DNA from: Lumbricus rubellus
Lineage: Eukaryota > Annelida > Clitellata > Crassiclitellata > Lumbricidae
Length of the DNA stretch: 64,000 nucleotides
Reading direction: 5' to 3'
Assembly: GCA_945859605.1 (NCBI GenBank)
Contig: OX243827.1
Coordinates: forward strand, 21,323,968 to 21,387,967
Shown here: in pieces, positions 41,812 to 53,164 of the stretch
Numbering within the stretch: position 1 is the first letter of the stretch
Layout of the letters: each line of letters starts with the position of its first letter
The notes under the pieces: model-generated
Told to the model about the DNA's origin: nothing
The model's input: only the letters and a program-made list of their open reading frames with translations
Databases searched by the model: none
Made by a program: the position numbers and the translations under genes

Positions 41812-42010
41812 AAGTGCTATAATAGTGACTTCATTTTCTTAGCCTCGGCATATGAGGGTGGCCCGCATTCTCCCCACCAACAGTGTGCGGTAGATGTACT
41901 CATTGTAGCAGTGCTGGATGGTGTACGGCACAGGTTGACCAGTAATCTCAAAAACAAATTTATATCCGGAATTAAACCCCGAACCTCTTAATAGACAGTT
42001 TATCACGCCG
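41812..42010 (-). mobile_element. SINE-D, second copy
   Basis: Shares TTCATTTTCTT, CCTCGGCATATGAGGG and CCCACCAACAGTGT with 5795-6016 in the same order. Read in reverse it has a B-box-like AGGTTCGGGGTTTAAT. Confidence 0.6.
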
Positions 42011-42247
42011 ACCAATTATAGATGTACACTATTATTAGGAGACGATGTATAAATTCACAAATGTACATAAAATAATGGAAATTTGCTTTCAAAACCCATC
42101 TCAAGCCTTAGGGAGGGAGCTGTCAAATCGTCTGTCTTTCGAGAGCTTCAAGTGATGGATGATCCCTAAGGAGCCGCCCTGAGCCGTGCTATGATAACGA
42201 TGGGTGGCAGGGCTTTCCTTGAGAAAAACTGCTTCTGAAATTTGTCT

Positions 42248-42480
42248 GAATGTATGTGCACTTGTTATAGCGCCCCTTCAAGGTTTTCTTCTACTCAGAA
42301 GTCAGAAGCGCTCCAGACTACGGCGCGAACACTGAATCTGATTTTCACGCCGAAGCGCTGAGCAATTGCGAGTGAAGGACTTGCCCAAGGTCCCTATTTA
42401 TGACGGCTTGAGGTGGATTCAAACCTTCAATGCTTCGGCTGCAAGGCAACGAACATACCCACTACACCACCGAGCCCCAC
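42248..42480 (-). mobile_element. SINE-A, near full length
   Basis: Tail GTGCACTTGTTATAGCGCCC on plus, 3' stem-loop with a small duplication (CTCAGAAGTCAGAAGCGCTC), core AGGACTTGCCCAAGGTCC, B box in GGTGGATTCAAACC, head ending CTACACCACCGAGCCCC. Confidence 0.88.
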
Positions 42481-42601
42481 CGATGTATACACACGGTGTT
42501 GTATAAACGGTGCAATTGATTTTAGGAGTCCTGTCGCAGCTAAGGAAATTCCTCGATTTTTAAATTGAATCAATTCAATTCTGCATACAGCTTAAAATGA
42601 T

Positions 42602-42817
42602 GTTTGTTTGTATGTGCACTTGTTTTAGCGCCCCTTCAAGCTCTCCTTCTACTCAGAGGCGCTCCCGATGCAGAGCGGACACTGCATCGGAGTTTCACGC
42701 CAAAGCGCTGAGCAATTGTGAGTGAAGAACTTGCCCAAGGTCCTTATGCGGCGAGGTGGATTCGAACCTCGAACCGTCCGGCTCGAAGGCAATGACGCCA
42801 CCACTACACCACCGCTT
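42602..42817 (-). mobile_element. SINE-A, near full length
   Basis: Same order as 42248-42480: GTATGTGCACTTGTTTTAGC, CTACTCAGAGGCGCTCCC, AACTTGCCCAAGGTCC, GGTGGATTCGAACCTCG, CTACACCACCG. A tandem pair about 120 bp apart in the same orientation. Confidence 0.9.
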
Positions 42818-43114
42818 ACCGTTCATTTGATGCCATGGCTCCAATAGGTGCCGTTATAAAGTTTGTCATTTGGTCTTTTAGAATAATAATTATTATCTAC
42901 TTGCAGTTGCAGTCATTTGCTACAGCTATAGGTTGTTTTGTTAATTTCTGCAATTCTCAATAATAATAACAATCTTGGTTTTATTTCAAACCGACACATC
43001 GCAGTATATGATTACAATTCATTGTATGAACGGATGGTGATCATAAGTTATTGTATGAGTCGAATTTAACTGTCGGCAATCATGCAAGGCGTCTATTTAG
43101 TCATACTGCTCAAG

Positions 43115-43320
43115 GTACCATCGCCACCTGCCGAATGGAAGGTTGAGTGGACCTTTGGGAGGATAGCTGGGAGCGATCCTGCATCCGTGGGCTCTTCGTG
43201 CCATAGTGTTTACCATTATACCCTAGACCTCTCTTTCCTTCGTCTGATTGATGCTGTCAATCTGGCCAATCACCTCTCTACTGGTATTAGTCAATTCTTG
43301 GCACTATAGCCTGAGAGAAT
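43115..43320. repeat. Interspersed repeat E, copy 1
   Basis: CCTGCCGAATGGAAGGTTGA then GTGGA matches 49503-49530 (ATCTGCCGAATGGAAGGTTC then AGTGGA). The following 90 bp are weakly alike (GGGAGGATAGCTGGGAGCG versus CGAGAGTACG...TGGAAGCG). Family unknown; the 75-codon frame 43082-43309 crosses it. Confidence 0.5.
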
Positions 43321-43569
43321 ATCATATAATACACCAGCTGTGTACGCAACACGCAGCTGTCATTGTCCGGAACTTTTGACGCAGGTGTTATCTGCAAACA
43401 TAGCATCATAGTGTTAAACTCGTAAGATAATTTTTGTACAGTCTGTGTCCAACAAAACTGTGTATACGCTACTTTTCTATATATGAGCTGTCCTATAAAT
43501 ACAGATGATAATATTGTCAGTCTGGTTTCACTCCATTTACATATCCACGCCGTGCCACTTAATTTATTA

Positions 43570-43630
43570 TAATCTTTATTATTTATTGAACAATCCGGTT
43601 GACAGACCGCAACCGGTTACAGCGTACAAA
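43570..43630 (-). mobile_element. R1 retroposon 3' end
   Basis: Reverse reads GTAACCGGTTGCGGTCTGTC, AACCGGATTGTTCAATAAAT, then A/T-rich tail AATAAAGATTATAATAA. Confidence 0.65.
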
Positions 43631-45003
43631 CTGCAGTTATGCAATTGAAACAATTCGCAAGAACGCATAATTATAACAGAAACAGACAGCCTGAAATCTC
43701 CATGCTGTTCTTAGCAACTATAGTCAGAGTGGTTGTGATGGTTTAATAAAATTCTGAATACTGGATCATGGAGTTTTATGTATTTAATGGAGGAAGCCTT
43801 GTTTAGAGACCTGTCACTTTTGTCATTTGCTGAATACAGTTGCAATGTTCTACCTCAATCAAGTCGCTATTTGATTAGAGAAAAAACCTCTACATCAGCG
43901 CTTGAATAATAAGACAATAAAGGACTACTCTGACTTGCCAGAACTGAGATAATTAATCACCTTCATTATCATTTACAATGCGTTTTTATAAGATAAAAAG
44001 TCAGCGTATAAGCTTACATAATATAGATGCAACATCATGCATACAGCATGATTTTGCAATCCATGTGATATGGCCTCATTCATGATGCAATTAGTGTTGA
44101 CTGATTGTCTGTAAGCGTTCATGATTTATATGTTACAGTCGCTGCTCATGTTTTATTTATTTAGGAAAACATAATCATGCATGCCTCTTGCCGATTGTAC
44201 TCCGAACGCCTTTGCCTCTGCATATCCGCGGCTTCTATGGCTATCCATACTTAATGCATTTCGCAATCCACAATCATGGCCGCCTCCTCAGTCCTCACCA
44301 TCCATATTTCATTTATCTTGCACAGCATACTCTCGACGTCCATACATGACCCGCGTGTACTTCGTGCATTTCACAGAGTCTACTTACTAGTTACTACTCT
44401 CCGCTTTTCGACGAACCACACTCTATCCATTTTGCGAGAGAAATACTCGAGGGTATTTTATGGTCCGCTCGAGCCTCCGTCTCCTGGTAGCCATTCGGCA
44501 GGCAGCACTGATGGCGCAGATAATTTCGTGCGGTTGCATTGCGCTGACAGCGGCGGCCATTTTGTGCGCTGTGCGGACGGACTATTTTGTCGTTTATCAG
44601 TGGCACATGGCGGAATTGTTTTCGAGCGCCGCAGAGATCATGCCGGTGTCACGAAATAGAGTATCCATGTATTAATTTAATCGTATCCCCCCCAAGAGAA
44701 GTCGAAAAAGAACCTTCCGCGTATATAGGCCTATTGTTTATTCAAATTAACACCCATCTGCTTTTTTTAACAATGACACTATTACACTAACCGGTAGGCC
44801 TATGTTTAGTCCTACTCGATAATTTTGCTTGCTTTGGTTTTAGAGCAGTTAGAACACTTAAGAACACTTAAGAACACTTAGAGCCACTAAATAAATTCGA
44901 GTTGCCTTGCTCTGAGCATTGTTTATGACACTTAAGACAATTAGAGTCACCTTGCATTTTGATTGCATCATAATGTTTTCAATTATACGTTTTTTTCAAT
45001 AAA
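43631..45003. other. No gene recognised
   Basis: Unique DNA with a GC-richer part at 44180-44660. Overlapping frames there (up to 127 codons) have no domain, and three frames being open at once argues against coding. Confidence 0.4.
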
Positions 45004-45110
45004 GGGGATAGAATGGTTTATCCACCCCCTAAAATTCTAGACCGGTCAATTCCATCCGGGGGGATAGATTAATTTAATTCACCCCCCGGATAGCTTTAAG
45101 GGGGATAGAA
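45004..45110. repeat. Nested palindromic GGGGATA / TATCCCCC block
   Basis: TCCGGGGGG (45055-45063) pairs perfectly with CCCCCCGGA (45082-45090). GGGGATAGAAT occurs at 45004 and 45101 as direct repeats, and GGGGATA faces TATCCACCCCC. Possibly a small decayed MITE. Confidence 0.6.
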
Positions 45111-45639
45111 TATCACGCGACACCGGCCAATAAATGCGACTAGTTGGCGTTCCGACCGGATAACAATGTTAGGAAGTGTTTGCGTTTCAGTTAATATGCG
45201 GCGGATGTCAGGCGATGTGGGAACTACTTTCAATGCGGACGAGGACGCATCGATGAGTGTGCGTGAGGCGACGAATGCGTGGCTAGGGATGATGGGAAAT
45301 TTAACGCTGTTGGACCGGGTTTAATGATCCGATGATTTGGAACTCTGCATGCGCTCTATTACCGTGCAATCTGTGTTGCCCACAGTTGTTAAAAGTCACC
45401 GGTTGACATGTATTTTAGGCTACTCGTCATTTGTAGCATTACTATTATCTTTCATCAATCCAACTTATCTTTAGGCAAGAATTATTTTCACTAAGCATGT
45501 GACTAATATCGATATTAGTGTCCCAGATCAAACCCACTTAGCCTGATGATGTAGGCTACTGTTCTGTTAGTTGCTAAGATTTGTGATTTTTGTTCTTGTG
45601 AATTGTTTCAAAATTTGATAACTGTACATTGTACAGTTT

Positions 45640-45720
45640 TTTGTACACTGTAACCGGTTGCGGTCTGTCAATCGGATTGTTCAATGAAGGAAATTATTAT
45701 TACAATTATTATTACTTCCA
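45640..45720 (+). mobile_element. R1 retroposon 3' end, sense copy
   Basis: CTGTAACCGGTTGCGGTCTG, TCAATCGGATTGTTCAATGA, then an (ATT)n-like tail to 45715. Inverted relative to 43570-43630. Confidence 0.65.
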
Positions 45721-47090
45721 TTTAAGCAAGATATATCTTGTAATTAAGCAGGGATCTTTTTTTATTAACGAAACATAATATGTAATTAAGAATTGTTTAT
45801 TATCAATCCAGCGTATATTACAAGAAGATTCATTAAAAAAATTCAATAGAAGTTACTAATTACATTAGAAGTTTCTAATTACAATAGAGGTTACTTATTA
45901 CAACTACTGTAGTATACTTCTATACTTAATAGAATATAGATGAATGAGTTTTTAACCCTGTTCTGTTCAGTGCTATAATACTTCATCTTCTGTGATATTT
46001 GATCTGCCTATATTTACACAACTGATCTAGCAGTTTCACTGATAAGGTCGCAGCCCTGCTTAGATCCAGTTCAGTGTTTTTCTTCTCTGATTCGGGATCC
46101 TCTTACGCAATTCATCGCTCTATTTTCTTCCTGTGCTGAGTGATCTTATTACCTGATAATTATACTCTTTTGATAGCAGGACGCGGCTTCCTATAGTAGG
46201 CTTCCTATACGAGACTCTGCGTGCTTCATCTTGGATATCTTTCTCCACCTATAAAACGATATGCTTGCATGCGATTAAAACCAAACTTTGTACTCGCAGC
46301 CTCGCAGGGCAGTGTTTGTTATACCGTGTTTTTGCTGTATCAGCTTTCGAGTGGTATTTATTGAAGGAAACCTTTTTAGCCGTATAATGGCATAAGCAGA
46401 TAGAAAACGCCGGTATAATGGCTGTAACTCTAGCTATTTGTAGCATTGGGCATAGTTGTTTTGTTTAGATTACCGAGTTTTGACAGGTGTTCTATGGTCT
46501 TTTGTTATTTTTCTCTTAATCTAGCTTTAATATTAATTAAGTTGATAGGCATGATGTTTGATAGCTCTGTTCGATGATGTTATTGGCCTATTGATGATGA
46601 TAATATTACTAGTTATTCTTAATGTTTTATTTTGTATTTTATATTAAGGGCTAATGGCTTTCTTGTTGCTGCTGTAGATAAGCCATCATGTCTTACGGAG
46701 GGGTGGGAAATTAGACCTGGCTCATCTGCATTCTGTAGATTTCAATGCAGCAATTTCTTTATCATCTAACAAAAGTAGGCCTACATACAGCGGGCATGGC
46801 TTAAAATGTGGCAGGACGGTCATGAACGGCGTCCAGGGCTCCAGGCACCTATGTTAAAATCTATGCCATCCTACCACTTATTTGGCCAGCACATCTGAAA
46901 AGGTGAGGCGCGTCCAGGCACTTCTTTTTTATACTTTAAGCATGCATTGCCAAAACCAGTTGTCCACAGGTTTGTTAAACTTGCATGTCAATTGGGTGTA
47001 CAAAAACAATTTGGTGTACATATGTTTACATGCATATAATGCACACCCACAAATATACACACATAGGCCTATATACTCATTACATACATA
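45721..47090. other. No gene seen
   Basis: AT-rich DNA, with TAGGCCTA at 46776 and 47064. No exon support. Confidence 0.45.
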
Positions 47091-47094
47091 GTCA

Positions 47095-47145
47095 TATATT
47101 TATACATATATTATATATATATAATATATATATAATATTATATAT
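47095..47145. repeat. (TA)n tract
   Basis: TATATTATATATATATAATA runs. Confidence 0.85.
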
Positions 47146-47344
47146 ACCTGCCCATGGGACACACATGCATAATACATGCATGCATTTCAGAGGCACACTT
47201 CACCTAAAAATGAGTACACCGGCTGGTCACCGCGGGTATACCTTTATTCTGCCCACAAGCATGGTGAAGCGTTGAAGGAAATAGCATACATCATAGAAGG
47301 CCAAGGAGGCCAACACTCGTGCGACAACATCCACTTGGATGCTA

Positions 47345-47345
47345 T

Positions 47346-47376
<31 letters not shown>

Positions 47377-47378
47377 TG
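47345..47378 (+). repeat. (CTG)n run, about 10 units
   Basis: Uninterrupted trinucleotide. Confidence 0.88.
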
Positions 47379-47485
47379 CTAGGAGACGTGCGGCGTTGCT
47401 AGCATCTAATACGTTGATTGCATTCTGCGTTGTGTTAGAAGCCCATCAGACCCGATTACTGGAGCCGTGGTGTCTGCTTCCGCCC

Positions 47486-47837
47486 ATATATATAGAGATA
47501 TATATACATGTGTGTATATATGTATATATTATGTATGTATATATATATACAATTATACATGCTTCCGTCCATTTATATATATATATATGTGTATATACAT
47601 TGATATATATTTTTATATATATATATATATATTAAGTATGTATATATTATGTATGTATATATATATACATGCTTCCGCCCATTTATATATATATGTGTGT
47701 GTATATATTTATATATTATGTATGTATATATACATGCTTCCACCCATATATATATATATATATATGTGTGTATATATATATGTATATATTATGTATGTAT
47801 ACATATATATATATACATAGAGGAGAAGGTGGAGCGG

Positions 47838-47868
<31 letters not shown>
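47486..47868. repeat. TATG-rich tandem block, four units
   Basis: ATGCTTCCGCCCAT-type islands (47486, 47559, 47668, 47731) each head a TATATATG run, 63-109 bp apart. The mariner at 47870 inserted into the final TA run. Confidence 0.8.
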
Positions 47869-47869
<1 letters not shown>

Positions 47870-47872
<3 letters not shown>

Positions 47873-49064
47873 CGTGATTCAAAAAAAAGTAAGCCAAATT
47901 GTTTTTCATATATCTCTAATGCCTGATAACATATCAAGCTAAATATTTCCAAATATTTAGAGAAGTGGACCAAGAATATGATTCCAAAATTTCATGAGAT
48001 AAAGTTGAACGGATAAAAAGATATGAATATTTAAACTTTATATGCCGAAATTGCAGTTTACAAGCAATTTTCTGTCAGATTCAATAAAATGTTTCCTTAT
48101 TATCTCCAATGCCTGATGATTAATCATTCTAAAATTTTCCAGATATGTATAGAATTGAACTAACAATATGACCCCAACAGTATGGTTTGATTATTTAATT
48201 AAATAACATGCTCAAAATGTCCTCCTCCTGCTTGCACGCAAGCCTGGAAGCGCTGGCGCCATGCATTACGCAACAGCATCGTCAATTATCCTCTGGTCCA
48301 GGCCTTCCCACACTTCCAACAAGCGTTGGTTGCTTCAGATCGTTTATATCATGGATTGTTGTCTGCTAGACTTAGTCTTGCATCACGCTCCACACTTTAT
48401 AGTCGACAGGATTCAAATCTGGGCTGTTCGGAGGCTGTAATGTTAGAGAAATGAAGATTGTTAGCATTTCGATGGTTTCAGTGGCTCTGTGGGCTGGCGC
48501 TGTTCTGTTGAAAAAGAAAACAGTCTTCTGGGGCTATAACAGGTGGAAGAGGTTGTTACAGCAGAACATTGCGATAATATACTCCGTTAATTTTACTCCA
48601 GGGTCCCTGAAGACCAAAATTGTGAACTATCAAGCATCGAAACCGCAACGAACACCATAACCGACTTGCTGAAAACTGAAATTTCTGGTGATGCAGTTGA
48701 AATATCCATATCTTTCTATCCGTTCAAATTTATCACATGATATTTTGGAATCCTATTCTTGGTTCCATTCTCTAAATATCTGGAAAAGTTTAGTAAGATT
48801 AATCATAAGGCATTGGAGATATAAGAAAAACAGTTTGGCTTACTTTTGATTGAATCTGACAGAAAATTGCTTGTAAACTGCAATTTCGGTATATGAAGTT
48901 CAAAGATTCATATCTTTTTATCCGTTCAACTTTATGTCATGAAATTTTGGAATCATATTCTTGGTCCACTTCTCTAAATATTTGGAAAATTTTGGCATGA
49001 TATGTTATCAGGCATTAGAGATATGTGAAAAACAATTTGGCTTACTTTTTTTTGAATCACGGTG
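47870..49064 (-). mobile_element. Mariner-like element with nested double inverted ends, 1195 bp
   Basis: TA on both sides (47868-47869, 49065-49066). Ends CACCGTGATTCAAAAAAAAG and its complement with one base difference in the A/T run. The outer inverted repeats span about 200 bp. Just inside each end is a second, diverged copy of the same end sequence: 48070-48190 on the left and 48690-48840 on the right, the latter again with ATTGAATCTGAC and TTTGGCTTACTTTTGATTGA. So the ends look duplicated. Confidence 0.87.
48205..48440 (-). pseudogene. Mariner-type transposase C-terminal relic
   Basis: On the minus strand: PPNSPDLNPVDYKVWSVMQD near 48400, then TIHDINDLKQ, LLEVWEGLDQRIIDDAV and a final RRRTF-like end of the usual GGHF type. 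Stops or frameshifts occur after VMQD and after DDAV. The DNA-binding N-terminus and first two acidic catalytic residues are missing, so no activity is expected. Region 48440-48690 has a 69-codon plus frame of no meaning. Confidence 0.85.
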
Positions 49065-49070
49065 TATATA

Positions 49071-49490
49071 TATAACTGGGAAAACGTCTTTTCCCTGCGG
49101 ATTAGTCGTACGCTTCATGCAGAATCCGGTTGGCGTAAAAAAGGTCAATCGCAGATGTTTGTCTCGCATGATCACTCTCGACGATCATCGTAAAACCTGT
49201 TTTTTTCTCTTCAGCAGAGTAAATTAGCGACTATAATTATTATTGCCTTTGCTCGATCGTTGAATTGCTGCTGCTCATACAGGGTTTGTGGTGTGTTTAC
49301 TTTATTCTGGAAAATAAACCTATTGCAGTGAATCTGTAACTGATAGTATTCGTTGCTTGAATAGACGTAAAGATAATAATAATGATGATCTTCGTTTAAG
49401 TTCACACTGACACAATGAAGTACTGATCACAATTATATAATTTATATTCATAGTATGCACAACGGATAACATATTAAGCCCCACTTAGTT
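49071..49490. other. No gene seen
   Basis: Unique AT-rich DNA between the mariner relic and repeat E. Confidence 0.45.
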
Positions 49491-49494
49491 TACC

Positions 49495-49620
49495 GACGCC
49501 ATCTGCCGAATGGAAGGTTCAGTGGAATGTTGCGAGAGTACGGTATACCTGGAAGCGTTTATGTCGGTGTTACCTTTATCTTATTAAACCGTCTCCAATG
49601 AATACCTGAAGCCCAGTGCA
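49495..49620. repeat. Interspersed repeat E, copy 2
   Basis: See 43115-43320. The shared core is ATCTGCCGAATGGAAGGTTC. Confidence 0.5.
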
Positions 49621-49896
49621 TGTCATCCATCAGTAATTGTTAAAAAACGCAGGTGACAGGTCTTCAGTTTCTACGTGGTGGATCTCATGAGTACAGCGGC
49701 TGCAGACTATTATCAGTGGTGCCTGATGTGAGATCCCATATGGGGAAGGGGAACAGTGCTGAGTTCTACCATGCACTACCACCGTCGTTGAAGTGAGTAG
49801 TAAGGTCAGAGTTTGCTTGTTGGGCAGCCTACACCGGAAACTGTTTGTGGTGCTGTCTTTGGGAGACATTCAATGGACATGGTTGCGTGTGTACTT

Positions 49897-50112
49897 CGGG
49901 CTTAACGACACTTTTCATGTCGAAGATGATTAGTGTCGGAGGCAGAGTAGGCCTACAACCTCACTCCACGCTTATATTTCGACCGAGCCACCCGCAGTAA
50001 AGATCCGATAAATTAATCTCTGATAAACCGACCGACCGGGAATCGAAACCGGGCCGCCGGCGTGGCAAGCGGGCTACCAAGTACCAACCCACTAGGCCAC
50101 TCAGGATCTCTG
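49897..50112 (-). mobile_element. SINE-B, full-length reverse copy
   Basis: In reverse: GAGATCCTGAGTGGCCTAGT head, GGTTTCGATTCCCGGTCGG B box, GGGTGGCTCGGTCGAAATAT, ACACTAATCATCTTCGACAT, and TGTCGTTAAGCCCGAAG. Matches 11597-11806 over the whole length. Confidence 0.87.
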
Positions 50113-50860
50113 GACATGGTTGCGAAATGCACACAGAATTAGTAGCAATGATAGGGGTGATTACATAGCCTATTGAGGGTGAATGCAGCTACATGTATAG
50201 AGTTGATATCTTGACTCAAATCCTTGTCTGTCCTTCTGCCCTAGCGATGATTTGAACCATCAACCTCGATTGCAAATCCAGCCTATTATCAGCCTATTAT
50301 CAGCCTATTGTCCAACAACCTTAACCTTAAGGCTTAAGCTGAGATAATAATGATGATGATAGGTTAATTCAACTGTTCTGCTCTAGAGAGCGTGTAGTTA
50401 ATTGCTCAAGTATGTCTGCTAAATTTAAGTGTATAAGGATCGTTTGTATGATTATTATTTATAGCCCTTGTATTATACGGAATGCGTGAGCTGATAGTTA
50501 TAAGTTGATAGTCGTAATTGAATCATGACGGCGGTCTCAACACTTTGTAGCTATTTGACTGTCATCAAGTTGACGTATCTGGGTCAGACTTATCACTGTC
50601 GCCGCGATTAGTTATTCAACTGTGAGCTGTCGATGGCAAAGAGCTTCGTATATGTTTAATTAGCATGTTCGATGGCAAACTGTGAAGACTGCTGTTTAAA
50701 TGGCGCTGCAGGGATTGTCGAATCGGTGAGTTCTTTATGTTACGTTTGAATGTGTTTTTATAAATATATACATTCGTTTGTTGAAAAAAACGGGTGTACA
50801 AGACGGCAACTCCGTTGCAATGAAGGGACACGGGTTATACGGGCGCTGTTTGAGTAGGCA
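50113..50860. other. No gene seen
   Basis: A tRNA-like reverse B box (TTTGAACCATCAACC) at 50252, next to a triplicated CAGCCTATTAT, suggests a decayed SINE. Otherwise unique. Confidence 0.4.
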
Positions 50861-50866
50861 ATTATA

Positions 50867-51654
50867 CACTGTGTCCGGATAAAAAGTAGCCCCCACAAAC
50901 AAGTGTCATAACTCGGTCAAAACGTTTTGGATTTGTCTGAAATTTTAAACACAACAACAGTGACCATATTTACACGAGATTCCAAAGTCGTTTGCAAATA
51001 TTCGCGAGTTTGTCAAATTTATGAGCGTTTGCGTTGGAGCACCGACAAATTGAACTTTCCAACATGGAAAACCTGAAAGGAAGTGAAATTCAGCTATTAT
51101 GGTGCCAAAAAATGTGTTTCTTGTTCTCGGACACACGATCGTAGACGTAGTAGGTTAATAGCTATCCCGGGAGACACTCGGCTTCATATCCTGCAGCTGT
51201 AGCCGTCCAGCAGTCCAGACTTTGATCCGGAGTACATGTACTGGAGGAGCGTGTTTTTCGTTCGCGCGTAGCCGCGTATTCATGACATCGATAACCGTAG
51301 GGCGCGTCTGTTTGAAGATTGGCAGTTGCTTAACCAGGTGATCATCGACAGGGCCATCAAACAGTAGCGTCTAAGTTTACGGCCGTGTGTCCGTGAACAA
51401 GATGGACATTTTGAACAGCATATTTAGCTGAATTTCACTTCTTTGCAAGTTTTCCATGTTGGAAAGTTCAATTTGTCGGTGCTCCAACGCAAACACTTAT
51501 AAATTTGACAAACTCACGTATATTTCTAATCGGTTTTAGAATCTCGTGTAAATATGGCCCCTGTTGCTGTGTTTGAAATTTCAGACAAATCCCAAACGTT
51601 TTGACCGAGTTATGACACTTTTTTGTGGTTGCTACTTTTTAACCGGACACAGTG
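50867..51654 (+). mobile_element. Mariner-like deletion derivative, 788 bp
   Basis: TA on both sides (50865-50866, 51655-51656). Ends CACTGTGTCCGGATAAAAAG and its complement. Inverted repeats of about 225 bp: 50867-51092 and 51427-51654. The right TIR starts right after the transposase stop region. Confidence 0.87.
51200..51425 (+). pseudogene. Mariner-type transposase C-terminal relic
   Basis: Plus strand: SSPDFDPEYMYWRSVF near 51210, then PRIHDIDN, ARLFEDWQLLNQVIIDRAIKQ, a stop in place of Trp, and LSLRPCVREQDGHFEQ. The same C-terminal architecture as the relic at 48205-48440, but clearly a different lineage. Frameshifts and a stop disable it, and no N-terminal half exists. Confidence 0.85.
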
Positions 51655-51660
51655 TATATG

Positions 51661-52155
51661 TAAATGTAATCGGATTTTATATAGTGGCCGTCTATGGCCT
51701 CGACCCTGTTCATTTTGCAATGAATTTGATCGGTGAGATTCTTCAACACCGCTCGCCCCTTTGAATTGACGCCACGCCATTTAGGTCCCCGTGGACGTAC
51801 GGTGCTAGCCCGAGATTTTGAATCTCTGAAAAAACCACCTTCGGGAAGCAAATAGCTCTTGGTACAAAGTTTTTATGTCGCTGGTATACTGCACAAAGTC
51901 ATGTGGCCGTGAACGGAGGGTGAATGGAAGTCTATTAGTGACCGGTTGGAGCAAGCTCCTCAGTAGTAAAGTGTACAGCGGATTTATCATTAATCATTCA
52001 TTTATTTATTCATTCATTTATTCATTAATGTACACCTCATCATATTACTTACTGAGAGGCGCTCTCAACCCTGTGGCAAAGAAGAAAGAGTTGTGCAGTT
52101 CTAAACAACATTTATGAATAGAACCCATGCAGTACATGTGACTTGTTCACGATCC
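51661..52155. other. No gene seen; short (ATTC)n run and possible SINE-A edge
   Basis: ATTTATTCATTCATTTATTC at 51999 is followed by TACTGAGAGGCGCTCTCAAC at 52050, like a reversed SINE-A 3' end. Confidence 0.4.
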
Positions 52156-52159
52156 CTAT

Positions 52160-52252
52160 AGAGTATTGGAGGGGGCGGGAATCGAACTCGCACTCTCCGC
52201 AGTACAAGGGGGACATGCACTCTACCCAATTGTCCATCGTGTACCACTGCAT
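52160..52252 (-). mobile_element. tRNA-headed SINE (SINE-F)
   Basis: Reverse reads A-box-like TGGACAATTGGGTAGAGTGC and B box GCGAGTTCGATTCCCGCCCC about 40 bp apart. Only one copy in the window. A diverged tRNA pseudogene is the alternative. Confidence 0.55.
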
Positions 52253-52555
52253 TTGCATTTTGCATTTGCAAGGATAATATGCACCAGCTGAAATGGATAA
52301 AACTTATCCTTATGTGCGAGCCGCAACAAATCAGGTTGAACAATGTTTCTATTTTTATTGGTGCATAATAATAATCCGCGTGTGGTCGTCGTTATGCACG
52401 TTTTAGTTTGCGTAGCCACGTCGATCGTAAGTGCATCAAGGGACCGTTGATGGAAGAAGTGTCCTTTTGACGGCACAGCGCCGTGCTGCAGAGGGTCGTT
52501 TTAACGACGTCTGTATTTCACCTGTGATGTCTTTTTCTGTTGGATTTGGGCAGAA

Positions 52556-52655
52556 TAGGAAGTCATATTTGACGAATATGAAGTCATATTTGACGAATAT
52601 GAAGTCATATTTGACGAATATGAAGTCATATTTGACGAATATGAAGTCATATTTT
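52556..52655 (+). repeat. 21-bp tandem repeat, about 4.6 units
   Basis: GAAGTCATATTTGACGAATA(T) repeated nearly without change. The period is a multiple of three, so it stays open as MKSYLTN repeats, but no gene context supports coding. Confidence 0.92.
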
Positions 52656-52789
52656 GACGGGTATATCGTTGTTTGATGATTGTAGCAAGGGTCAACATCG
52701 ATCGAGTGCGCTTGTCTATTGATGTGAGCACTAATATTATTATGTGGGATGTTGGAACTTGTGAACCGTGGCGTAAGGGACAAAGGCTG

Positions 52790-53105
52790 ATTGGTTGGTT
52801 GATTGATTGGTTGATTGGTTGATTGATTGGTTGATTGGTTGATTGATTGATTGATTGATTGATTGATTAAGTGATTGATTGACTGATTGATTTATTTGGT
52901 TTGTTGCTTGGTTGGTTAGTTGATTGGTTTATTGATTGATTAATTGATTGATTAATCGATTGGTTGATTGCTTGGTTGATTGACTCTATGGTTGAATGAT
53001 CCAGTTGCTTGGCTTGTTGTTTTGTTGATTGATTAATTGGTGGGCTTATTGACTGGCTAAGTTTCTGTTGACTTTTTAACTGATTGATTGATTGATTGCT
53101 TCTAG
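52790..53105 (+). repeat. (GATT)/(GGTT)n tract
   Basis: TTGATTGATTGG words throughout, clean at 52838-52868. Confidence 0.88.
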
Positions 53106-53164
53106 ATTTCTTGTGAATTGACCTCATGGGTAAACACCTTTGAGGAACACGTTAGATCCAATTG

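Noticed and set aside
43581..45686. A 2.1-kb DNA transposon with 45-bp inverted ends
   Set aside because: The same word occurs alone at 31706 and 16658 beside A/T tails, so two inverted retroposon tails explain it better. Kept as an open alternative in the findings.
48451..48660. 69-codon plus frame inside the mariner relic
   Set aside because: Opposite strand to the transposase relic and no similarity to any known block.
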